Assembly: GCA_016765515.1 (NCBI GenBank)
Contig: JAESPT010000263.1
Location: forward strand, 1-16,588
Direction of reading: 5' to 3'
From: Sneathiella sp.
Lineage (GTDB): Bacteria; Pseudomonadota; Alphaproteobacteria; Sneathiellales; Sneathiellaceae
DNA: 16,588 nt
Part shown: positions 7,114 to 16,588 of the stretch, in pieces
Numbering within the stretch: the stretch's first letter is position 1
Layout: each line of letters begins with the position of its first letter
The notes under the pieces: model-generated
The model's database searches: none
Told to the model about the DNA's origin: nothing
Seen by the model: the letters and a program-made list of their open reading frames with translations, nothing else
Translations under genes and position numbers: made by a program

Positions 7114-7137
7114 GGGGATTACGATTGATGTAACCCC
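7114..7137. repeat. Hairpin-forming inverted repeat upstream of rhodanese-dnaA
   Basis: GGGG-A-TTAC (7114-7122) pairs with GTAACCCC (7130-7137) around a seven-base loop, giving eight base pairs with one bulged A. No T-run follows, so it is not an intrinsic terminator. It could be an RNA hairpin in the leader or a DNA element of the origin candidate. Confidence 0.4.
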
Positions 7138-7276
7138 AATCATCCGGCTATTTTGCGCTATCTTTTCAAGTTTATAGGTTCGGCCACGACCCACATTCAT
7201 CACTGTGTGGGACAGGGATTGCGTATCGCATTCTCTATCGGTGGTTTTTTGTTTATTTTAGGAAGGCCAGAATTTT

Positions 7277-7723
7277 ATGACTGTCGAGAGAACACAAGTC
7301 GGCGTAAAAGGATACGCCGGTGATCTCACCGTTCTTCAAGCTTGGGATATGTTGAAAGATAGTCTGAACACTGCCCTGATCGATGTCCGCACAAAGGCTG
7401 AATGGACTTTTGTTGGTCTGCCTGATTTGTCTTCAATTGATAAAAAAATCCATCCGATTTCCTGGGTTTTATTTCCCGACATGTCCCCCAATTCCCGCTT
7501 TGTGGAAGAGCTGAAGACGAGCCAACCGGATGTGACGGCGCCCGTGCTGTTTCTCTGCCGGTCCGGCGTAAGGTCCATTGCGGCGGCGATTGCGGCAACG
7601 AATGCCGGTTACGCCAATTGTTATAATGTGCTGGGCGGTTTTGAAGGGGATTTGGATAAAAGCAGCCACCGGGGGACCTCTGCCGGTTGGAAAGCAGAAA
7701 ATCTAAATTGGGTGCAGGGCTGA
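7277..7723 (+). CDS. Rhodanese-like domain protein
   Basis: A single-domain rhodanese (sulfurtransferase) fold of 148 aa. Key features are ALIDVRTKAEW (33-43), a standard rhodanese motif with the Asp-Val-Arg signature, and the active-site loop CRSGVRS (94-100). Cys94 would carry the persulfide. A GGFEGD segment follows at 120-125. No signal peptide or membrane helix is seen, so it is probably cytosolic. The donor and acceptor are not evident. AGGAAGG lies ten bases before the ATG. The TGA is separated from the dnaA ATG by one base, so the two genes are almost certainly cotranscribed and probably translationally coupled. Why a sulfurtransferase should precede dnaA is not clear. Confidence 0.92.
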   Translation: MTVERTQVGVKGYAGDLTVLQAWDMLKDSLNTALIDVRTKAEWTFVGLPDLSSIDKKIHPISWVLFPDMSPNSRFVEELKTSQPDVTAPVLFLCRSGVRSIAAAIAATNAGYANCYNVLGGFEGDLDKSSHRGTSAGWKAENLNWVQG

Positions 7724-7724
7724 T

Positions 7725-9143
7725 ATGGCAAGTCAAAAACCACTAAACGCAGTAGATTCGCATACAGTAACGTGGGCTAGAGTACAGGCTCGCCTTCGAA
7801 AAGAATATGGGGATGCCACTTATAATTCATGGCTGAAGAATATTGAACTGGACAGGGTGACCAATGGCCACGTGAACATGTCCCTTCCCACCAAATTTCT
7901 GCGCGACTGGGTTATCAATAATTACGCCAATAGAATACGGCAAATCTGGTGTCTTGAGGACCAGACCATTCAATCCATTGACATCCATGTAAAAGAGGCA
8001 AGTTCAGGCAGTTTAGCGCCTGAAACCACTATTTCCGAGATAAATACCTCTGAAGTTAATGCCGCTCAAAAAGTTCACCCCATAAAACCAAACAACAAAT
8101 ATGGCAATCAGGACGGTATAACGTCCCAACTGGATGCCCGGTTTACCTTTGATAATTTCGTTGTTGGTAAATCCAACGAACTTGCCCATGCCGCCGCACG
8201 GCGTGTCGGCGAGGCATCAGACAACATTCCCTTTAACCCCCTTTACTTATATGGCGGGGTCGGACTGGGTAAAACCCATCTCATGCACGCTATCGGCCAT
8301 TCTATTGCCGCCAATAGCCCCCATAAAAAAGTTTTGTATCTCTCTGCCGAGAAATTCATGTATCGCTTTATCCGCGCGCTACGATACAAAGACACGATGA
8401 ATTTCAAGGAGCAGTTTCGTTCCGTTGATGTCTTGATGATTGACGATGTTCAGTTCATTGCCGGCAAGGAATCCACACAGGAAGAGTTTTTTCACACCTT
8501 TAATGCCTTGGTTGACCAGAACCACCAGATTATTATTTCCGGGGATCGCTCTCCCACGGATCTGGAGGGAATGGAAGAACGCATGCGCTCTCGTTTAGGG
8601 TGGGGGCTGGTCGCCGACATTCACCCGACGGACTATGAGCTTCGCCTGGGTATCCTGCAATCCAAGGTCGAGCAGGCCAATATTGGCATCGAACCGCGTA
8701 TTCTCGAATTTCTTGCCCATCGCATAACGTCAAATGTCCGGGAACTGGAAGGGGCCTTAAACCGCGTGTTGGCTTATTCAGATCTGGTCGGCCGCGACGT
8801 AACCCTGGAAAGTACTCAGGAAGTTCTTCGGGATTTGCTCAGAGCCAATGACAGACGGATCACGATCGAAGAGATTCAAAAACGCGTTGCAGAACATTTC
8901 AACATCCGTATGTCGGATATGCATTCTGCACGCCGGGCCCGGGCTGTTGCCCGCCCGCGGCAAGTGGCCATGTATCTTGCCAAACAGCTGACCAGTCGAT
9001 CCTTACCGGAAATCGGGCGGAAATTTGGCGGCAGGGACCATACAACGGTCATGCATGCTGTTCGTAAAATTGATGAACTGCGTGAAGAGGATGTCAATCT
9101 GTCAGAAGATATTGATCTTTTAAGGCGCATGTTGGAAACCTGA
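7725..9143 (+). CDS. dnaA: Chromosomal replication initiator protein DnaA
   Basis: AAA+ ATPase that binds DnaA boxes, opens oriC and loads the helicase. The 472-aa protein shows all four domains. Domain I (about 10-90) includes WARVQARLRKEYGDATYNSW. A variable linker spans about 90-135. Domain III has Walker A GGVGLGKT (177-184), Walker B LMIDD (237-241), the sensor-1 region ISGDRSP (271-277) and sensor 2 in NVRELEGALNR (337-347). Domain IV has ARPRQVAMYLAKQLT (409-423) and the DnaA signature GGRDHTTVMHA (435-445). The ATG follows the rhodanese stop by one base, with AGGG five bases before it inside the upstream gene. Length and motifs are typical of alphaproteobacteria, with no sign of damage. 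Confidence 0.99.
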   Translation: MASQKPLNAVDSHTVTWARVQARLRKEYGDATYNSWLKNIELDRVTNGHVNMSLPTKFLRDWVINNYANRIRQIWCLEDQTIQSIDIHVKEASSGSLAPETTISEINTSEVNAAQKVHPIKPNNKYGNQDGITSQLDARFTFDNFVVGKSNELAHAAARRVGEASDNIPFNPLYLYGGVGLGKTHLMHAIGHSIAANSPHKKVLYLSAEKFMYRFIRALRYKDTMNFKEQFRSVDVLMIDDVQFIAGKESTQEEFFHTFNALVDQNHQIIISGDRSPTDLEGMEERMRSRLGWGLVADIHPTDYELRLGILQSKVEQANIGIEPRILEFLAHRITSNVRELEGALNRVLAYSDLVGRDVTLESTQEVLRDLLRANDRRITIEEIQKRVAEHFNIRMSDMHSARRARAVARPRQVAMYLAKQLTSRSLPEIGRKFGGRDHTTVMHAVRKIDELREEDVNLSEDIDLLRRMLET

Positions 9144-9237
9144 ATTTCGAACCTTGAAAAGTAAAACACCCTAACCCCTAGAAAACATTCTTTTTTCACG
9201 GTTGAGGATCGTCATCCGCCCCTGCTCATCAAAACTC

Positions 9238-9267
9238 TTGGGCAACGGGTCAATGATCTGATATAGT
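9238..9267 (+). promoter_or_regulatory. Candidate promoter for dnaN-recF-gyrB
   Basis: TTGGGC (9238-9243), an 18-base spacer and TATAGT (9262-9267). The -10 box matches TATAAT at 5 of 6; the -35 is weaker at 3 of 6. Transcription would start about 170 bases before the dnaN start, leaving a long leader that includes the GANTC inverted repeat. Confidence 0.4.
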
Positions 9268-9310
9268 GATACTCTCGGTATTCGATGGACCTCTCATCCT
9301 CACTCGAAGG

Positions 9311-9328
9311 GATTCAAGTTTTTGAATC
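9311..9328. repeat. Perfect inverted repeat whose arms are GANTC sites
   Basis: GATTCAA-GTTT-TTGAATC has seven-base arms with a four-base loop. Each arm contains a GANTC sequence (9311-9315 and 9324-9328), the target of the alphaproteobacterial methylase CcrM. A third GANTC follows at 9346-9350. Downstream of the candidate promoter it would lie in the dnaN leader. Confidence 0.5.
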
Positions 9329-9446
9329 AACTTCTTATGAGATAAGAATCCTGTTGAAATCCCGAAATTATTGTTGATGTGACGCGCCATTCTCAGGCAA
9401 TATGGTGTCTCATCCGCGCGGTCTGTCTGAAAGCTTTGTTGAGCCT

Positions 9447-10565
9447 ATGAAAATAACAATTGAACGTAGCACTTTGCTCTCCTCACTGAACCATGTGCAA
9501 AGCGTGGTTGAGCGCCGAAATACCATTCCTATCCTGTCCAATATTTTGCTGATTGCTGATAATGGAATGTTGGGATTAACGGCAACTGATTTGGATCTAG
9601 CCATTAATGAGCAAGTCGCCGCTGAAGTAATCACACCGGGTTCGATCACGGTTCCTGCCCATCTTCTTTATGATATCGTCCGAAAATTGCCAGACGGTTC
9701 GCAAGTTGAATTGGAGTACAGCAGTGAGGACGGACGGATATCCATTCGTGCCGGCCGATCACAATTTGCCCTGGCCTGCCTGCCCAAAGACGATTTCCCC
9801 ATTATGGAAACCGGCGAATTACCGCACCGCTTTTCTCTGACTGCCGCAGAATTAAAACGGCTGATCGACAAAACACGCTTTGCCATTTCAACAGAAGAAA
9901 CCCGTTATTATCTGAACGGTGTGTATCTGCATGCTGCGGAAAATGAGGGCATCCCTGTTCTGCGGGCTGTCGCCACGGACGGGCATCGTCTGGCGCGTGT
10001 TGAAACACCGATTCCAGCAGACGCAGAAAATATGCCAGGTGTCATAATCCCGCGTAAAGCGGTAAATGAAATCCGAAAACTTATCGATGATACGGACGGT
10101 GATATTTCCATCTCCCTTTCTGATAATAAAATTTGTTTCTCTTTCGGTGGATCGGTCCTCACATCAAAATTGATCGATGGCACCTTCCCCGATTACGAAC
10201 GGGTTATCCCATCAGGGAACGACAAAGTGCTGGAGCTGGACGGAAAATCATTCGCCCAAGCAGTTGATCGGGTGTCCACGGTCTCCACAGAAAAATCTCG
10301 GGCCATAAAATTAACTCTGACGGATAATTCCGTAACATTGTCCGCCACAGGTTCTGAAAGTGGCAGTGCGACAGAAGAATTGACCGCCAGTTATAGCTCC
10401 GGCGATCTGGAAATCGGATTTAATTCCAAATATCTGCTGGATATTACAAACCAGATCGAAGGCGAAAACGCCCGTTTTGTTCTCGCCGATGCCCAATCAC
10501 CCACTATTGTTAAAGATGGCACAGATGACGGCGCCCTTTATGTCCTAATGCCCATGCGGGTTTGA
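9447..10565 (+). CDS. dnaN: DNA polymerase III subunit beta (sliding clamp)
   Basis: Ring-shaped dimeric clamp that holds DNA polymerase III and other partners on DNA. The 372-aa length is standard, with three clamp domains of roughly 120 residues. It begins MKITIERSTLLSSLNHVQSV, contains VERRNTIPILSNILL early and ends with ALYVLMPMRV, the family C-terminus. An in-frame ATG at 9402 would add 15 residues (MVSHPRGLSESFVEP). I chose 9447 because the added residues do not look like the family and MKITIE is the usual N-terminus. The Shine-Dalgarno before 9447 is weak (GAG only), so the longer form cannot be excluded. recF follows after 57 bases. Confidence 0.97.
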   Translation: MKITIERSTLLSSLNHVQSVVERRNTIPILSNILLIADNGMLGLTATDLDLAINEQVAAEVITPGSITVPAHLLYDIVRKLPDGSQVELEYSSEDGRISIRAGRSQFALACLPKDDFPIMETGELPHRFSLTAAELKRLIDKTRFAISTEETRYYLNGVYLHAAENEGIPVLRAVATDGHRLARVETPIPADAENMPGVIIPRKAVNEIRKLIDDTDGDISISLSDNKICFSFGGSVLTSKLIDGTFPDYERVIPSGNDKVLELDGKSFAQAVDRVSTVSTEKSRAIKLTLTDNSVTLSATGSESGSATEELTASYSSGDLEIGFNSKYLLDITNQIEGENARFVLADAQSPTIVKDGTDDGALYVLMPMRV

Positions 10566-10622
10566 TCCGATGAGAGGGAGAGGCAACTTTCCCTTTTTGG
10601 ACCTGTCCGATAGGAGCCTTTA

Positions 10623-14250
<3,628 letters not shown>

Positions 14251-14255
14251 CCAAT

Positions 14256-14291
14256 AGCAGGGGAAGGGTCTTGGCCCTTCCCTGCTTTTTT
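14256..14291 (+). terminator. Intrinsic terminator of gyrB
   Basis: AGCAGGGGAAGGG (14256-14268) pairs with CCCTTCCCTGCT (14275-14286), a 12-base-pair stem with one bulged G and a six-base loop, ending in six T residues. It begins six bases after the gyrB stop and ends the dnaN-recF-gyrB unit. Confidence 0.92.
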
Positions 14292-14569
14292 GATCTCGGG
14301 GTCTCTTTGGAAGTCCCGAAAAATAAGTGGCCCGATCGCATCACGCCGCGGCTTTAAATTCGTCCACTTGACGGCTTGTCAGATACCTCCCCCATTAGAT
14401 TGCTCATCAAAGTAACGCCAGATTAACGATTGCTGGGATATTACTGTTCCGCGTTAGACTGAAATATCGACTTATTTCTGTTTAAAAAGCACCAGAATGC
14501 AAAAAGGGGAGTCGTAATTTTGGCCTATCTTTGCATAATGGACGTCTTATTTAGTGGGGGATTATAGTA
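14292..14569. other. Intergenic region after gyrB
   Basis: These 278 bases hold no supported gene. A weak inverted repeat, TCGGG with CCCGA, lies just after the gyrB terminator (about 14296-14320). TTAACGAT near 14423 resembles a CtrA half-site. CATAAT (14534-14539) is a possible -10 box for the downstream secreted-protein gene, but no good -35 partner is seen. Confidence 0.35.
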
Positions 14570-14956
14570 ATGAAGTTTTCGGTTCTGGCATTTATCGGTC
14601 TGAGTATCAGTCTTTTGACGACATCGGCGATGGCCGCCAATACGATCCCTAAAGAAATGCAAGCAGATGCTGAATATATGATGCGAAAAGTGGTTGAGGA
14701 TATTCATCAGTATAAAGTCCGCACGACCGTGACCGATGTGACGCGGGATAAAGGGATCAAGGTTGTTGGATACGCCTTAAAATTTATTCCAGCACGTAAA
14801 TTAAAGAAAAGCGGCGAAACCTTTTCCTGTGCCCGTGTTTCTTTAAAAACCAATATCAGAAGCGGTAAATCAGCGCGCAAGCAAATAAAACGAACCGACG
14901 AAATTTGCACTGGAAACAAATCGGGCAGAGTCAGATATGTGGCAAATGTTCACTAA
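14570..14956 (+). CDS. Small secreted basic protein of unknown function
   Basis: A 128-aa protein with a clear Sec signal peptide: MK, a hydrophobic core (about residues 5-16) and a likely cleavage after A20-M21-A22. There is no lipobox cysteine, so it is probably a soluble periplasmic or exported protein of about 106 residues. The mature part is rich in Lys and Arg and has just two cysteines (87 and 113), which could form a disulfide. I do not recognise the family. A GGGGG-containing purine run lies nine bases before the ATG. It stands alone between the gyrB terminator and the penicillin-binding protein gene, so its neighbours say little about its role. Signal peptide, good start and ordinary codon use support a real gene. 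Confidence 0.8.
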   Translation: MKFSVLAFIGLSISLLTTSAMAANTIPKEMQADAEYMMRKVVEDIHQYKVRTTVTDVTRDKGIKVVGYALKFIPARKLKKSGETFSCARVSLKTNIRSGKSARKQIKRTDEICTGNKSGRVRYVANVH

Positions 14957-15103
14957 AGCGTGCTGAAAATGTGACGATATGTGCTCTTTGTGCACTTTGT
15001 GTCTTTCTGCAGCTGTGACTTTCCTAATTCTGCCTTAAAATAGCGCCAATCTCAGCTAAACTGAAAACTGGTTTTATTTAGTCTTGCGGATTGTCCTGCC
15101 CTT

Positions 15104-16588
15104 ATGAAAAATGCTTCTGACAAGAATCCCAGAAAAAAAGGGTCAGCGCGGAAAAGCCCGTCTCCCTATGAACAGCGAAAACCGGCACCCAAAAAAGCCA
15201 GGAATGCAGCGCTAAAGAAAACAGCAAAAGCAACAGCGAAAAAGAAATCCAGAGCAAAAGACAAATCGCCAACACCACCAGGCTCCGGTTGGCTCCGTCC
15301 CGTGGTTAATTGGGGCGGGACATTGGCCCTGTGGGGCATTCTGATCGTCGGCATCATATTCGGTTATTTTGCCTACACTTTGCCTGATATCTCCGGCATT
15401 GACATCATTGATAAACGCCCGTCCCTGGTTCTGCAAACGTCCAGCGGGACGCGTTTTGCCACCTATGGTGATCTTTACGGCAAAATGCTGACACCACAGA
15501 ATATCCCCATCGTGATGAAACAGGCTGTCCTGGCAACAGAAGACAGCTACTTTTACAGTCATTTTGGGATCAATCCAGCAAGCCTTGTACGGGCGATGTG
15601 GCGCAATTATCAAGCGGGTCATATTGTTGCTGGCGGCAGCACGATCACCCAACAGCTTGCAAAAAACCTGTTTTTAACACCCGAACGCAACATTCAACGG
15701 AAAATAAGAGAGGTTTTGCTCGCATTCTGGTTGGAAGCCAATTATTCCAAGGAAGAAATTCTCGCCCTCTATTTAAATCGCGTCTATTTCGGTTCCGGCA
15801 CCTACGGCATTGATGCCGCTACTCGAAAATATTTCGATAAGCCCATCGACAAATTGACTGTTGCGGAGGCTGCGCTTCTAGCGGGTTTACTGAAAGCCCC
15901 CACATATTACGCCCCAACCGTCAATTTGAAGCGATCGCAACAACGCTCTACTGTTGTTATTCGCCGAATGCAGTCTGTTGGGTATTTGACGGCGGCAGAG
16001 GCCGACACGCTTGTCAAAAATCCGGCACAGCTTCGTCATGCGGGCAGCAATTTCAAAAATGTCCGATATTTCTCTGACTGGGTTGTCGGTGAGGTTCAGT
16101 CCTATCTTGGACGAAACGAGCAGGATCTTATTGTCGTCACCACACTTGATCTTAACATGCAGAAAGAAGCAGAGAAATCGCTGGAAAAGCAACTTTCCAG
16201 AAATTCAAAAAAATACAAAGTGAATCAAGCTGCTCTCGTCGCCTTATCGCCAACAGGGGAGGTCAAAGCGATGGTTGGCGGGCGCAGTTACTCAAAGTCC
16301 TCCTTTAACCGGGCGACCTCAGCCAAGCGGCAACCGGGATCTGTTTTTAAAACTATCGTCTATGCCGCCGGTTTCGAAAATGGAAAACAGCCTGACGATA
16401 TCTATCTGGATGGTCCGATCAATATTAATGGATGGAAACCCCACAATTACACCCGGCGCTATAGCGGCGCCATAAGCCTTCGAGAGGCTTATGCAAAATC
16501 CATAAACACTGTCGCCATCAAACTGAGTGAAGATATCGGACGACAAAAAGTCGCAAAAATGGCGCAAAAACTAGGAATTACAGGCAAA
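15104..16588 (+). CDS. Class A penicillin-binding protein (PBP1A-like), N-terminal 495 residues, open at the window edge
   Basis: Bifunctional peptidoglycan synthase: a glycosyltransferase polymerises lipid II and a transpeptidase cross-links peptides in the periplasm. The frame is open from the ATG at 15104 to the edge. Residues 1-66 are a Lys/Arg-rich cytosolic tail, and 67 to about 92 a membrane anchor. The GT51 domain includes LATEDSYFYSHFG with catalytic Glu146, GGSTITQQLAKNLFL, and REVLLAFWLEANYSKEEIL followed by YLNRVYFGSGTYGI. The transpeptidase domain begins near 330 and contains the SxxK motif SVFK (Ser413, Lys416) and the SxN motif SIN (466-468). The KTG motif would lie beyond the edge. 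No good Shine-Dalgarno is visible before the ATG, so the start is likely but not certain. It belongs to the mrcA/ponA group by motif style. Confidence 0.95.
   Translation, partial: MKNASDKNPRKKGSARKSPSPYEQRKPAPKKARNAALKKTAKATAKKKSRAKDKSPTPPGSGWLRPVVNWGGTLALWGILIVGIIFGYFAYTLPDISGIDIIDKRPSLVLQTSSGTRFATYGDLYGKMLTPQNIPIVMKQAVLATEDSYFYSHFGINPASLVRAMWRNYQAGHIVAGGSTITQQLAKNLFLTPERNIQRKIREVLLAFWLEANYSKEEILALYLNRVYFGSGTYGIDAATRKYFDKPIDKLTVAEAALLAGLLKAPTYYAPTVNLKRSQQRSTVVIRRMQSVGYLTAAEADTLVKNPAQLRHAGSNFKNVRYFSDWVVGEVQSYLGRNEQDLIVVTTLDLNMQKEAEKSLEKQLSRNSKKYKVNQAALVALSPTGEVKAMVGGRSYSKSSFNRATSAKRQPGSVFKTIVYAAGFENGKQPDDIYLDGPININGWKPHNYTRRYSGAISLREAYAKSINTVAIKLSEDIGRQKVAKMAQKLGITGK

Larger units (their letters stand above)
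6842..7276. other. Gene-free region upstream of the rhodanese-dnaA pair; candidate oriC or dnaA control region
   Basis: This 435-base region has no convincing gene. Positions 6861-6980 are about 74% A+T (31 G or C in 120). It contains one perfect DnaA box in inverse orientation (TGTGGATAA, 7006-7014) and weaker one-mismatch matches (TTTTCTACA at about 6883-6891; TTTCTCACA at 6974-6982). It also has inverted repeats at 6927-6939, 6939-6958, 6959-6970, 7114-7137 and 7190-7211, and a nine-base direct repeat (7035-7043 and 7080-7088). AT-rich DNA next to DnaA-binding sequence near dnaA fits an origin of replication. However, one perfect box is few for oriC and would equally fit dnaA autoregulation. 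I therefore call it a candidate only. Confidence 0.4.
9144..9446. other. dnaA-dnaN intergenic region
   Basis: These 303 bases contain no gene I can support. They hold a promoter candidate (9238-9267), a GANTC-containing inverted repeat (9311-9328) and a further GANTC site (9346-9350). I find no consensus DnaA box here and no clear terminator after dnaA, so read-through from dnaA into dnaN is possible. Confidence 0.6.

Noticed and set aside
7190..7211. Inverted repeat CCCACA-N10-TGTGGG as a pair of DnaA boxes
   Set aside because: The arms hold the CCACA end of the box, but the full nine bases have three mismatches, so I do not call DnaA boxes there.
14957..15103. Repeated CTTTGTG words near 14985-15005 after the secreted-protein gene
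   Set aside because: The copies are short, T-rich and imperfectly spaced; chance is a good enough explanation.

Overview
This window is an alphaproteobacterial chromosome segment around the dnaA locus. The gene set and order support this: dut, coaBC, ubiB and ubiE run leftward, and mutM, an enoyl-CoA hydratase, rpsT, a rhodanese gene, dnaA, dnaN, recF and gyrB run rightward. The DnaA, UbiE, MutM and DnaN proteins have alphaproteobacterial sequence character, and intergenic GANTC sites would fit CcrM-type methylation. The base composition is moderate, neither AT-rich nor very GC-rich. I would guess a Rhodospirillales- or Sneathiella-like organism, but the species cannot be fixed from the sequence alone.

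Left arm (1-4333, all minus strand): ubiE, ubiB, coaBC and the 5' end of dut form a compact cluster. UbiE and UbiB serve ubiquinone synthesis, CoaBC makes 4'-phosphopantetheine and Dut hydrolyses dUTP. The coaBC stop overlaps the dut start by one base. An unrecognised ORF (3929-4333) that may have lost its N-terminus lies upstream. An intergenic stretch of about 80% A+T (around 4461-4530) marks the point where transcription direction switches.

Middle (4580-6841, plus strand): mutM (8-oxoguanine DNA glycosylase), an enoyl-CoA hydratase/isomerase, and rpsT with its own clear -35/-10 promoter and a strong intrinsic terminator.

Replication block (6842-14291, plus strand): a 435-base gene-free region holds a perfect DnaA box (7006-7014), AT-rich DNA and several inverted and direct repeats, so it is a candidate oriC or dnaA control region. 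Then come a rhodanese gene separated from dnaA by a single base, dnaA, a 303-base gap with a promoter candidate and GANTC sites, dnaN, recF (TTG start) and gyrB, closed by a strong terminator. These genes supply the initiator, sliding clamp, gap repair factor and gyrase subunit.

Right end (14292-16588): a small secreted basic protein of unknown function, and the first 495 codons of a class A penicillin-binding protein (PBP1A-like) running off the edge.

Most of the window is ordinary core genome. I found no convincing evidence of a new multi-gene system, mobile element, CRISPR array, tRNA or rRNA. The items most worth a second look are the rhodanese-dnaA coupling, the two origin-candidate gaps and the damaged-looking ORF next to mutM.
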